A stretch of 64,000 nucleotides of DNA from Acidimicrobiales bacterium (GTDB lineage: Bacteria; Actinomycetota; Acidimicrobiia; Acidimicrobiales; JAVJTC01), in NCBI GenBank assembly GCA_040219085.1, contig JAVJTC010000012.1, positions 1-64,000 on the forward strand, in the 5' to 3' direction. The notes below the pieces were generated by a model that saw only the letters and a program-made list of their open reading frames with translations, was not told the origin of the DNA and made no database searches. The first letter of the stretch is position 1. Each line of letters starts with the position of its first letter. Shown one piece after another: positions 1-11,747 of this stretch. Made by a program: the position numbers and the translations under genes.

Positions 1-141
1 GCGATCGACGAGTGGACCTCACACTGGAACGAGGACCCGCGACCGTTCGTGTGGACCAAGCCGGCCAACGACATCATCACCAAAGTCCGACGAGGCCGCG
101 CCGCCCTGACCCACCAGACCAATTCCGCGACGGACCACTAG
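1..141 (+). pseudogene. IS630-family transposase, C-terminal fragment (cut by window edge)
   Basis: The reading frame is open from base 1 and ends at TAG 139-141, giving 47 residues. The tail WN-x-DPRPFVWTKPANDI followed by a basic stretch is the typical C-terminus of IS630-type DDE transposases, where this segment follows the catalytic Glu. The catalytic core would lie left of the window, so it cannot be said whether the gene is whole or a remnant. It differs from the C-terminus of the second IS630-type transposase at 1568-2731, so it is not another copy of that element. It sits 21 bases from the 3' end of the convergent IS110-type gene. Confidence 0.7.
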
Positions 142-162
142 ACACCCCAGGGTTGTAGTTCG

Positions 163-1386
163 TCAAGCGGCTATGGGGGTGTGTTGTTGTCGGTGGGCCC
201 AGGCGGTGTGTTCGTTGTAGCGGGTCCGGCTGGCGAGGCAGCCGTGGAGGTAGCCGACGAGTCGGTTGCCGAGGGCTCGAAGGGCTTGGTGGTGGAGGTC
301 GCCTGCGGCTCGTCGAGCGTCGTAGAAGTCGCGGCAGCCGGGGCTTGCTTGGAGTGAGCAGAAGGCCCATTGGTCGATGGCGTCGTAGAGGCGCCGGTTG
401 CGGACGTGGCGGGCGAGCACGGCGCGTTTGCGGCCGGAGGCGACGGTGAGGGGTGACGTGCCGGGGTAGTTTCGGCGAGACTTGGCGTCGCCATAGCGGT
501 CGGGGTCATCCCCGAACTCGCCGAGCACCCGGGCGCCGAGCACATCACCGAGTCCTGGCAGGGAGAGGTAGATGTCGGCGTCCGGGTGCTGTTCAAAACA
601 CGACGCGAGCTCGGTCTCGAGTTCCGCGATCGCGTGGTTGAGGCCGGCGATCACCTCGACGAGCGCTTTGGTCGTGGCGGCGAACGCGGCGGCGACAGGG
701 CCAGGAGCGGCGAGTTGGGGGGATCGCAGCGCGGTTCGGATCTCGACGGCTCGGGTGTCGAGGTTGCGTTGGCGGCCACCCCGGCGCAGCACGGAGCGGA
801 TCTGCGCGATCGAGAGCTGTCGGGCCTGGTCGGGGTGCGGGGCCTTGGCCAGCACTGCCACAGCGTCGGGGTGGGCGAGATCGTCGAATGCGGCGAGCGC
901 TGCGGGGAAGAACTCGCGCAGGTCGTTGCGGAGCCGGTTGGTGTGGCGGGTCCGGTCCCAGATCAGGTTCTGATGGGCCCGAGCCAGGACCTTGATGCCC
1001 GCGACATCTGCGGTGTCGCCGGCAACAGGGCGGTGGTTGTGGCGGTCGGTGCGAACCAGATCTGCCAGGACTTTGGCGTCACCGGGGTCGGACTTCGCTC
1101 CGGCCACGTTGTGGCGGTCCCGATAGCGGCTCACCGACAACGGGTTGATCGCATACACCTGATAGCCCGCTGCGATCAGGGCCTGGACTCACATGCCTCG
1201 CTCGGTCTCGATCCCTACGATCACCTCATAAGGATCCGAGGCGTGATCGGCGACCATGGCATGGAACCCGGCGATCCCATCGAGGCCCTCGGCCAGTCGC
1301 TTCCGGGCGAGCTGTTCGCCCGCCTCGTTCATGAGATGGACGTCGTGATGGGCCTCGGCCCAGTCGTCGCCCACGAACACGCTCAT
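163..1386 (-). pseudogene. IS110-family transposase broken by one in-frame TGA
   Basis: Two open stretches in the same frame (1386-1192 and 1188-163) form one IS110/IS116/IS902-type transposase interrupted by TGA at 1189-1191. The N-terminal DEDD-type part starts MSVFVGDDW and runs to GIETERGM; after the stop the protein resumes VQALIAAGYQVYAINP. IS110 relatives normally read ...RG-x-WVQAL..., so TGG(Trp) to TGA is the simplest explanation. The C-terminal Transposase_20 part is intact (LPGLGDVLGARVLGEFG, then TSPLTVASG). A good ribosome-binding site (AGGAGG, 8 bases before ATG 1386) remains. Restart at ATG 1156-1158 would lack the first acidic residues and is unlikely to be active. IS110 elements lack conspicuous inverted repeats, so the element ends were not defined. 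Confidence 0.85.
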
Positions 1387-1524
1387 CGTGATGGCCTCCT
1401 CGAGTCGCTTCTCAAACGGGTGAGCCGGCGGGCGTCCCAGCGGCGACCTAATGGATCAGTGCTCAAAGCACGACACCCCATGAGCGCTTCACGGGCAACC
1501 CGAACCAACCGCCCGGGGCACGAT

Positions 1525-1545
1525 CTAGTGCCGTGACCGGCAACG
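1525..1545 (+). repeat. Left terminal inverted repeat of the IS630-type element
   Basis: It begins CTAGTGCCGTG and ends GGCAACG. The reverse complement of 2722-2742 has the same 11-base start and the same 7-base end; the two arms differ only at two internal positions. Confidence 0.85.
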
Positions 1546-1567
1546 TCGGGGGTGGCGCGTCCACCAC

Positions 1568-2731
1568 TTGAGTGTCGAAGTCGCGTTGGATGTGGGTATG
1601 GCTGAACGCGTCCGGGTTCGAGAGATCACCAACGATGAGGGGAATCGTCTGCTCAAGATCGTGCGGCGGAGTTCGGGCTCGATCGTGACGTGGCGAAGAG
1701 CCCAGGTCGTGTTGTGGTCGGCCCAGGGCATGGATGTCGGCCAGATCGCCCCGCTCGCGTTCACGTCCGAGGACCGGGTGCGTGAGGTGATCCACAACTT
1801 CAACGCGGATGGCTTCGACTCGCTGTACCCGAAGTACTCCGGCGGGCGTCCCCCGAAGTTCACCGCCGAGCACCGCTCGCAGATCAAGAAGATCGCGCTG
1901 GGCCGCCCCGGCGACTACGGACTGCCGTTCTCGACGTGGTCGCTCACCAAGCTGGCCGAGCACCTCGTCGCCAAGGGGGTGGTCGACGACATCAGCCATG
2001 AGGGCCTGCGGGTTCTGCTCCGAGAGGAGGGCGTGTCGTTTCAAGCGGTGAAGACGTGGAAGGAATCGAACGATCCGGACTTCGAAGCGAAGAAGAACCG
2101 GATCCTCGAGCTCTACGACATCGCCGACGGCAAGGCCGAGCCTGGGCCCGGTGATCCGCTGGTAGTGATCTGTTTCGACGAGTTCGGGCCTCTCAACCTT
2201 CAACCCCATCCCGGAAAGCAGTGGGCCGGCGTCGGCGGGAAAGCCGCGGACCCCGACCGGGCGCCGCGTCGTCGACGGCGCGCGACCTACAAGCGCCCCC
2301 ATGGTGTGCGCCATCTGCTCGCTGCCTATGACCTCACCGCCGACAAGGTCTACGGCCACGTCAAGAAGAAGAAGGGCCGGACCGAGTTCTTGGCGTTCTG
2401 CCGCTACCTACGCCAGCTCTACCCACCCGAGGTGCGCATCGCCATCGTGCTCGACAACTTCTCCCCGCACCTGTCAACGAAGAAAGACCAGCGCGTCGGC
2501 GAGTGGGCAGCAGCGAACAACGTCGAGTTGGCCTACACGCCGCACTACGCGTCGTGGCTCAACCGCATCGAAGCCCAGTTCCAGGCGCTGCGCTATTTCT
2601 GCCTCGACGGCACCGACCACGGCTCGCACCGCGAGCAGGCCTCAATGATCCGCCGCTACATCATCTGGCGGAACCGCAACGCTCAGGACCGAGCACTACG
2701 AGAACTCGTCAACCGCGCAAACGTTGCCTGA
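1568..2731 (+). CDS. IS630-family DDE transposase
   Basis: A 387-residue transposase, full length for the family. Residues about 15-160 form the winged-helix DNA-binding region (helix-turn-helix around 40-80, then the linker GGRPPKFTAEHR). The DDE catalytic triad is visible as D204 (VICFDEFG), D296 (IVLDNFSPH) and E335 (WLNRIEAQF), with the 38-residue D-E spacing usual for IS630. A basic cluster (PRRRRRATYKR, about 233-243) lies between the first two acidic residues. The start could also be ATG 1598. No frameshift or stop is present, so it may be active. It lies inside matching terminal inverted repeats. Confidence 0.93.
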   Translation: MSVEVALDVGMAERVRVREITNDEGNRLLKIVRRSSGSIVTWRRAQVVLWSAQGMDVGQIAPLAFTSEDRVREVIHNFNADGFDSLYPKYSGGRPPKFTAEHRSQIKKIALGRPGDYGLPFSTWSLTKLAEHLVAKGVVDDISHEGLRVLLREEGVSFQAVKTWKESNDPDFEAKKNRILELYDIADGKAEPGPGDPLVVICFDEFGPLNLQPHPGKQWAGVGGKAADPDRAPRRRRRATYKRPHGVRHLLAAYDLTADKVYGHVKKKKGRTEFLAFCRYLRQLYPPEVRIAIVLDNFSPHLSTKKDQRVGEWAAANNVELAYTPHYASWLNRIEAQFQALRYFCLDGTDHGSHREQASMIRRYIIWRNRNAQDRALRELVNRANVA

Positions 2732-2742
2732 CACGGCACTAG
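2722..2742 (-). repeat. Right terminal inverted repeat of the IS630-type element
   Basis: The inverted partner of 1525-1545, matching at 19 of 21 bases. It starts inside the last codons of the transposase, whose stop is at 2729-2731, and ends in CTAG. Confidence 0.85.
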
Positions 2743-2805
2743 CAGTGCCGCGCCGGTAGCCCGCCGATCACCGCGGTCCCTTCAAGCCGGCAACAGCCGA
2801 CCCGG

Positions 2806-5879
<3,074 letters not shown>

Positions 5880-5924
5880 GTCCGGGGCCGATCGGGCCTT
5901 CGCCGCGACGGCAAGCCGGGAACG

Positions 5925-7559
5925 TCAGCCGAGGCGGACTGCGCGCAGTTGCCGGTCGGGCCCGATCCAGGTCACCCACGAGGCTGTGCGGACGAAGCCG
6001 ACGCCGTCGGGATCCAGTTCGCCCGCTTCGAGCTGAGCCCCCACCGCACCGGCCGGGATCTCTCCGAGAGCCGCGGTGCACGGGTAGACGGCGGGTGCGA
6101 CGCGGTGCTCACGACGCGCCCCGTCGGCGGAGGTGACACGGACGACCGCGTCCGCTTCGTCACCCGCCACACACCACTCGAGGCGACCGGGCTGTTCGTC
6201 ACGGACCTCGCCGGCGAAGAGGTCGATCACGATGCGGCCCCCGCCGACATCCACCGAGAACACTCCCTCCTCGACGAGCAGCACCCGTGCCCCGGGCGAC
6301 AGGTCGTCGAACGGTGCGGTCGGGATCTCGGACACGACCTCGCCGGTTGCGAGGTCGACGAGGCGCACGGCGGTCGTCGGCGAGACCCGCCGGCCGGCGC
6401 CGATGGACCAGCCGCCGTCACATACCGCCACGGTCGACAGCCGCTCGTCGGCGTCGACCAGCAGGGACCGACACAGCGAACCTTCGACGACCCCCAGGGT
6501 CGAGCCGCGTGCGTCGACGATGGCCACCGCCCCCGCCGGATGGCTCTCGCCTTCGGCGTAGGGGACGAACGTCTCCCCTGCAGGCGGATCGGTCGGGCGG
6601 CGGGCCGCCACCCACAGAGCCCACGTGCCGTCCGCGCCCCGTGTGCCACGACGGGCGCGTGCCGGTGAGACATCGTCACGTCCGAACACTTCGGTGACGG
6701 TGGACTCCCAGACGACCGTCGAGCCGAAGTCCGCGGTGGCCATGACCGGGCCGCTGTAGCCGTCGGTCACGGTGTCGCCCATCGAGACGGCATCCGCGCC
6801 GGCGACGGCGACCGTGCGGAAGAGCCCGTCGGGGATGACCTCACCGGTCCCGGCGACCGGGTCGATGCGGGCGAGGTCCTTGCGGCCGCTCTCGTTCACG
6901 TCGATGCAGACCCGGTCTCCGCAGATGGTCGGCAACTCGATCGGGACGACGTCGAGGGGGACCTCCGTGATACCGAAGCCGTCGGATGCGTCGATCCCCA
7001 CGAGCACGAGAGCCGGCTCGACGTCAGGATCCGGCGTCGGCTCGGGCGTGACGTCGGGTTCCTCCTCGCCGGGCAGCGGCTCGTCAGGGGCGCGGAACGT
7101 CTCGTCGACGATGACGTGGATCAGATTCTGTTCGGCCTGGTACGCGGGTGGCGGCAGGGGCAGGCTCCGCACGCGGGGAGGGACCTGGACGCTGCGACGC
7201 CAGTTGACACGCGCCTCGGCGAGATCGACCACCACCACCTGCACCGATCCGTCGGGTTCGACGGTGTGGTAGGCGACCAACTGGCCCCCGACGGGCACGA
7301 TCTCGCTGTAGACGCGCGGCAGTCCGGCGAAGTCCGCGGCCTCCCACGGCCCGACCGTCGTCGTGGTGGACGGCGGCAGCGTGGTCGACGGGATGGGAGC
7401 CTCGTCGTCGTCGCCACCGGCGCTGGCCAGCGCCGCGAGAACGCCGATCACGATCGCTGTGATGGCACCCGCTGTCCACCGGCCCCGCCGGGGCGGCCCG
7501 GGTCGCATGCCCGGCTCCGTGTCCCCCCCGCCGTCACGGGGGGGTCCGTCCGCGTTCAC
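5925..7559 (-). CDS. Membrane-anchored protein, possibly beta-propeller-like, function unknown
   Basis: A 544-residue protein whose GTG start (7557-7559) overlaps the mnmA stop by four bases (GTGA), so the two are translationally coupled. A short basic N-terminus precedes one membrane helix (about residues 25-40, GAITAIVIGVLAALAS), then a Thr/Ser/Pro linker (STTLPPSTTTT), and a large extracytoplasmic part rich in beta strands. Repeated patterns such as VAGADAVSMGD, RLVDLATGEVV and IVIDLFAGEV look like PQQ/WD-type propeller blades. An acidic Pro-rich insert (EEPDVTPEPTPDPDVEP) lies around residue 175. No catalytic residues are recognisable. Following mnmA does not by itself argue for a tRNA role. 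Confidence 0.8.
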   Translation of the reverse strand: MNADGPPRDGGGDTEPGMRPGPPRRGRWTAGAITAIVIGVLAALASAGGDDDEAPIPSTTLPPSTTTTVGPWEAADFAGLPRVYSEIVPVGGQLVAYHTVEPDGSVQVVVVDLAEARVNWRRSVQVPPRVRSLPLPPPAYQAEQNLIHVIVDETFRAPDEPLPGEEEPDVTPEPTPDPDVEPALVLVGIDASDGFGITEVPLDVVPIELPTICGDRVCIDVNESGRKDLARIDPVAGTGEVIPDGLFRTVAVAGADAVSMGDTVTDGYSGPVMATADFGSTVVWESTVTEVFGRDDVSPARARRGTRGADGTWALWVAARRPTDPPAGETFVPYAEGESHPAGAVAIVDARGSTLGVVEGSLCRSLLVDADERLSTVAVCDGGWSIGAGRRVSPTTAVRLVDLATGEVVSEIPTAPFDDLSPGARVLLVEEGVFSVDVGGGRIVIDLFAGEVRDEQPGRLEWCVAGDEADAVVRVTSADGARREHRVAPAVYPCTAALGEIPAGAVGAQLEAGELDPDGVGFVRTASWVTWIGPDRQLRAVRLG

Positions 7560-8590
7560 GCGGGCGGACGCGCCGCGATCCCGCCGCCCACGACGACATC
7601 GCCGTCGTAGACCACGACGCTCTGCCCGGGCGCCACCCGGCGCTGAGGCCGGTCCCACACGACGCTGTCACCGTGCACCACGGCAGCGGCCGGGGTGCCG
7701 TGTGCGCTGGTCTGCACGGTGACGGGTCCGGCCGGCGCCTCGCCGGTCCAGGCGAAACCCTCGACCGGCGTGCGGTCGCAGAGAAGGTCCTCGCGACGGC
7801 CGACGGTGACCGTCGTGGTCGCCACGTCCACGTCGACGGCGAAGCGACGTTCGCCGTTGCCGCCGGTTCCCAGGCCGCGTCGCTGGCCGATCGTCACCAA
7901 CTCGACGGCGTCGACGGCGCCGATCTCGTTGCCGGCGGTGTCGACCACCCGTCCCGGGGTCGGTGAGAACCGCTTGGCGAGGAAACCGTCACGCCCGACG
8001 GTGGATGCGACGAAACAGACGTCCTGGCTGTCGGGCTTGTCGGCGGTGCGCAGATCGAGTCGGGAGGCTTCGGCCCGCACGTCGTCCTTTGTCATGTCGC
8101 CGACGGGGAACTGCAGACGCGCCAGTTGCGCCGCGTCGAGCATCCACAGAACGTAGGACTGGTCCTTGGCGGCGTCCGCGCCGCGGGCGAGCCGTGGTCC
8201 GTCGGCCGTGTCCACGAGCCGGGCGTGGTGCCCGGTAGCCAACCGGTCGAAACCGAGCGCGACCGCGCGGGTCAGGAGGCGGTCGAACTTCAGATGCCGG
8301 TTGCACTCGACGCAGGGGTTCGGTGTCCGGCCTTCGCGGTGGGCCCGGACGTAGGGGCCGATCACGTCGCGTTCGAAGTCGTCCCCGAAGTTGAACACGT
8401 GGTGGTCGATACCGAGGTGGTCCGCGACACGGCGGGCGTCGGCCACGTCCGACGCGGAACAGCATCCGCTGTCGGACTCACCGCCCCACAGCTTCAGGGT
8501 CACGCCCGTGACGTCGTGGCCGGCCTCCACCGCACGCGCCGCGGCCGCCGAGGAATCGACACCACCGGACATCGCGACGAGAACTCTCAC
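7556..8590 (-). CDS. mnmA: tRNA-specific 2-thiouridylase MnmA
   Basis: Transfers sulfur to U34 of tRNA-Lys, -Glu and -Gln anticodons in an ATP-dependent reaction. 344 residues, GTG start. The PP-loop ATP site SGGVDSS is at 8-14. The two catalytic cysteines are C93 in NPCVECN and C192 in SQDVCFVAS. HHARL and DQSYVLWML are further family signatures, and the C-terminal beta-barrel ends near the stop. It lies three bases downstream of a cysteine desulfurase gene, which would supply the persulfide sulfur. Confidence 0.96.
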   Translation of the reverse strand: MRVLVAMSGGVDSSAAAARAVEAGHDVTGVTLKLWGGESDSGCCSASDVADARRVADHLGIDHHVFNFGDDFERDVIGPYVRAHREGRTPNPCVECNRHLKFDRLLTRAVALGFDRLATGHHARLVDTADGPRLARGADAAKDQSYVLWMLDAAQLARLQFPVGDMTKDDVRAEASRLDLRTADKPDSQDVCFVASTVGRDGFLAKRFSPTPGRVVDTAGNEIGAVDAVELVTIGQRRGLGTGGNGERRFAVDVDVATTTVTVGRREDLLCDRTPVEGFAWTGEAPAGPVTVQTSAHGTPAAAVVHGDSVVWDRPQRRVAPGQSVVVYDGDVVVGGGIAARPPA

Positions 8591-8593
8591 AGC

Positions 8594-9778
8594 TCAGACC
8601 TCGACGGGGCGGCGCAGGCGGGCGACGGCGTCGGGGATGACCGTGAGAGCGTGGTCGACATCGGCGTCGGTCGAACACCATCCCAGCGACAGTCGCAACG
8701 AGCCCGCAGCGGTGGCGCGGTCGTAGCCCATCGCGGCGAGGACGTGCGACGGATCCTGGGCTCCGCTCGTGCACGACGACGCGGCGGACGCACAGACCCC
8801 GTCGCCCTCCACCAGGAACAGCAGCGCTTCGCTCTCGATGCCCTCGATGCACAGATGACACGAGGCCGCGACCTTGCGTGACCGGTCGACGGTCCCGTCG
8901 GGTCGGGTCGTAACCCCGGTCTCGATGACGCCGTCGATCCGGGAGCGCAGGCCGTCCGCAAGCCGGTCCCGCAGGGCACCGACGCGGGCCACCGTCTCGG
9001 CGCGGGTGGCGACGGCCTCCTCGGCCGCGACACCGAGGCCGACGATGGCGGGAACGTTGTGGGTTCCGCTGCGCAGACCCCACTCCTGGCCGCCACCGAC
9101 GATGCGCGGGGACACCCGCACCCCGCGGCGAACGACGAGCACGCCCGCTCCCTTGGGCCCGCCGAACTTGTGACCGGTGATCGAGATCAGGTCGGCCACC
9201 TCGGCGGCCGCGGCGACGTCCAGCCAGCAGAACGCCTGGACGGCATCGGTGTGCAGGACGGCATCGGTTGCCCGGCGACGGACGACCTCGGCGACGGCTT
9301 CGAGTGACTGAACGACGCCGGTCTCGTTGTTGGCGAGCATCACCGACACGAGCGCGACGTCAGAAGTGGACGCGAGGACCGAGTCCAGTTCGTCGAGATC
9401 GAGCGCCCCCGAGGCATCGACGCCGACGACACGTCCGCCGATCTGTTCCACGGGCTCGAGGACCGCGTGGTGCTCGACGGCGCTGCACACGGCCACACCG
9501 GCGCGCCGGGCCATGGTGCCGAAGACGGCGAGGTTGTCGGACTCTGTGCCCCCCGAGCAGAAGACGATCTCATCGGGCCGGGCGCCGAGCGCAGCCGCCA
9601 CGCTGTCGCGGGCGTCGTCGACGGCGCGCCGGGCCTCGCGGGCGACGACGTGGCTCCCGGACGGGTTCCCGCACGCATCGCGCAGCCACGGAACCATCGC
9701 CTCGAACGCGGCTGGCCGCACCGGCGTCGACGCGGCGTGGTCGAGGTAGGCCGACAGGGCGGGAGCGGCACCATTCAC
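8594..9778 (-). CDS. Cysteine desulfurase (IscS/NifS family)
   Basis: A PLP enzyme that removes sulfur from cysteine to form an enzyme persulfide. 394 residues with a GTG start. K204 in SITGHKFGGPKG is the PLP lysine, H103 and H104 in VEHHAV are the PLP-stacking region, and C336 in ASSCTSG is the persulfide cysteine on the mobile loop. The short loop without a long insertion is of the IscS/NifS (group I) type. The gene is immediately upstream of mnmA, so its likely main client is tRNA thiolation; a role in Fe-S assembly is also possible. No iscU or suf genes lie nearby. Confidence 0.95.
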   Translation of the reverse strand: MNGAAPALSAYLDHAASTPVRPAAFEAMVPWLRDACGNPSGSHVVAREARRAVDDARDSVAAALGARPDEIVFCSGGTESDNLAVFGTMARRAGVAVCSAVEHHAVLEPVEQIGGRVVGVDASGALDLDELDSVLASTSDVALVSVMLANNETGVVQSLEAVAEVVRRRATDAVLHTDAVQAFCWLDVAAAAEVADLISITGHKFGGPKGAGVLVVRRGVRVSPRIVGGGQEWGLRSGTHNVPAIVGLGVAAEEAVATRAETVARVGALRDRLADGLRSRIDGVIETGVTTRPDGTVDRSRKVAASCHLCIEGIESEALLFLVEGDGVCASAASSCTSGAQDPSHVLAAMGYDRATAAGSLRLSLGWCSTDADVDHALTVIPDAVARLRRPVEV

Positions 9779-9787
9779 GACTCAAGC

Positions 9788-10582
9788 CTACGGTCGGGTC
9801 GTCGTCTCGGTCGGCACCGGCGTGAGCGCCACGCCCGACGCCTGGCTGCGCTGGTAGGCGGCGGCGACCGACGTGAGGAACAGCTCACGGGAGGTCTGGC
9901 CGAGCGGCACCCGCAACTCCGCGGCGACGGCTTCGGAGATCCGCCCGGCGAGATGGTCCCGGGCACCGCTCTCGAGCGTGTCCCGGCGCAGCAGGAAGTT
10001 GCGTATCAGGACGTACTGGGCGGGGGTCAGCGCCGACACGTCGAGGCGGGCCACCCACTCGAACCAGCCGGCCGGTGGGTCGAACCGTTCCGAGGCGGTC
10101 CCCGTCGACGCCACGAGCCGCTCACGCAGGACGACGGTGCCCGCCGCCATGTCCCCCAGGCGTTGGCGACGGGTCGAGACCAGCGTCGCCACGATCGCCG
10201 TCGCACCGCCCGGCGGAATGATGAAGTCGACGAGGGTGAGGAGAGTCCGGATGACGGCGTGGCGCAGGGAGATCGGCCCGCCGTCGGTGGTGCGGACCCG
10301 CAACCCGAGGGCGGCCTTGCCGGGCGTGCGGCCCTGCCAGACCGTTTCGACCACGATCGGCAGGACGAACAGCACGACGAAGAAGCTGATGACGACGGTC
10401 ACCACCAGGGGCGGCTCCGTGTCGACGAGGAGACCGACGGGAAGGATCGTCCCGGTCAGGATCACGGCCTGGATCAGACCGTCGATGATGCGGGCGAAGG
10501 CCCTGGACCCGACGTCGGCAGCCGCGAAGTCGAGAACCACCCCCTCGTCGGTGACGAGCCCACCGTGACCGCTGTCGCTCAC
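9788..10582 (-). CDS. RDD family membrane protein
   Basis: 264 residues, GTG start. Residues about 20-165 form an RDD domain: AFARIIDGLIQAVILTGTILPVG, a second membrane segment (VVTVVISFFVVLFVLPIVVETVW), then GRTPGKAALGLRVRTTDGG and a third helix (TLLTLVDFIIPPGG). The C-terminal 100 residues are soluble and helical. It is divergent from a SpoIIM-like gene, 100 bases apart. RDD and SpoIIM proteins sit beside MoxR-DUF58 genes in many actinobacteria (M. tuberculosis Rv3692-Rv3695 region), so it probably belongs functionally to the cluster that follows. Substrate unknown. Confidence 0.9.
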   Translation of the reverse strand: MSDSGHGGLVTDEGVVLDFAAADVGSRAFARIIDGLIQAVILTGTILPVGLLVDTEPPLVVTVVISFFVVLFVLPIVVETVWQGRTPGKAALGLRVRTTDGGPISLRHAVIRTLLTLVDFIIPPGGATAIVATLVSTRRQRLGDMAAGTVVLRERLVASTGTASERFDPPAGWFEWVARLDVSALTPAQYVLIRNFLLRRDTLESGARDHLAGRISEAVAAELRVPLGQTSRELFLTSVAAAYQRSQASGVALTPVPTETTTRP

Positions 10583-10682
10583 CCGGGGAGTATCGCAGGG
10601 CGACCAGCCGCGCCGTGCCCGACACCGGACCGGACCAGGCTGCCACGGCCCGGGGTGACCCTGGGCGGTACGGTCTGCGGCG

Positions 10683-11747
10683 GTGGATCTCGACCGCTAC
10701 ATCGCCGATCGTGAGCCGCAGTGGGAGCGCCTGGCGGAACTCGCCCGGCACGCCCGGCGGGGGCGCACGCTGACCGTCGCCGAAGTCGACGAACTCGTCT
10801 CGCTGTACCGCCGCACATCCACCCACCTGTCCCACGTGCGCACCTGGTACGGCGACGCTGCGCTCGAGAGCAGGCTCACCCGGCTCGTCGCGGAGGCAAA
10901 CGCGACGTTGACGGTGCGCTCCGGGGGCGGCGCCCGGGGCCTCGCGCAGTTCTTCACGGTCGCGTTCCCCGCGGCCGTGTGGTCGAGCCGACGCTTCGTC
11001 GGGATCTCCGCCCTTCTGGTGCTGGTGCCGGCCCTGGCGCTCGGTACCTGGATCGCCAACTCCGAGTCCGCGCTCGAGGCCACCGCCGACGAGGCCGTGC
11101 GTGAGGCCTACGTCACCGAGGACTTCGAGGAGTACTACTCGTCGGAACCGGCCGCGCAGTTCTCCACCGAGGTGCTCGTCAACAACATCCAGGTGTCGTT
11201 CCTCGCCTTCGCGCTCGGCATCGTTGCCTGCGTCGCGACCGGCTACGTCCTCGCGTTCAACGGCGCCAACATCGGCGTTGCCGCCGGGCTGTTCCATGCG
11301 GCGGGCGAACCGGGGAAGTTCTGGGGTCTGATCCTGCCCCACGGACTCCTCGAGATCACCGCCGTGATCGTCGCGGGCGCGGCGGGGCTGCGGATCGGCT
11401 GGGCCGTCATCGCGCCCGGGGACCGTCGGCGGGGAACCGCCGTGGCCGAGGAGGCACGGGTGGCGGTGACGATCGTGCTCGGCCTCGTCATCGCGTTCAT
11501 CGTCGCCGGGGTGATCGAGGGTTTCGTCACGCCGTCGTCGCTGTCCACGTGGCAACGCGTCGGGATCGGCGTGGCCGCCGAGGCGGTCTTCGTCACGTGG
11601 GTCCTCGCCCGTGGCCCTGCTGCGGTTGCGGCAGGATGGTCGGGGCGCCTCGGCGAGACGGCCGAGGACCTCGCCGCCGGACCGGACGGCAGCGGCGACA
11701 GCGACGGCGACGCTCAGAGCCGGCCGGTGGCCTTGATCGCCAGATAG
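10683..11747 (+). CDS. SpoIIM-like (stage II sporulation M / DUF95) membrane protein
   Basis: 354 residues, GTG start. The N-terminal about 95 residues are cytoplasmic and helical (VDELVSLYRRTSTHLSHVRTWYGD is typical). Membrane helices follow (FVGISALLVLVPALALGTWIA; VSFLAFALGIVACVATGYVLAFNGANIG; LILPHGLLEITAVIVAGAAGL; VTIVLGLVIAFIVAGVIEGF). The signature HG-x-x-E (PHGLLE) is present. The family is named after a B. subtilis sporulation factor, but here a membrane-cluster role with MoxR/DUF58 is more likely. Its 3' end overlaps the 3' end of the convergent DUF58 gene by 34 bases. Confidence 0.9.
   Translation: MDLDRYIADREPQWERLAELARHARRGRTLTVAEVDELVSLYRRTSTHLSHVRTWYGDAALESRLTRLVAEANATLTVRSGGGARGLAQFFTVAFPAAVWSSRRFVGISALLVLVPALALGTWIANSESALEATADEAVREAYVTEDFEEYYSSEPAAQFSTEVLVNNIQVSFLAFALGIVACVATGYVLAFNGANIGVAAGLFHAAGEPGKFWGLILPHGLLEITAVIVAGAAGLRIGWAVIAPGDRRRGTAVAEEARVAVTIVLGLVIAFIVAGVIEGFVTPSSLSTWQRVGIGVAAEAVFVTWVLARGPAAVAAGWSGRLGETAEDLAAGPDGSGDSDGDAQSRPVALIAR

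Larger units (their letters stand above)
1525..2742 (+). mobile_element. IS630-family insertion sequence, apparently complete
   Basis: A single transposase gene (1568-2731) is bracketed by imperfect 21-bp inverted repeats, 1525-1545 and 2722-2742, matching at 19 of 21 positions. Both outer ends read CTAG. This fits insertion at a TA dinucleotide with TA duplication, the rule for the IS630/Tc1 group. The total of about 1.2 kb is normal for the family. It lies between the broken IS110-type gene and the 3' end of ligA, so it disrupts no recognisable host gene. The intact frame and nearly perfect ends suggest it is more recent than its IS110 neighbour. Confidence 0.85.
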
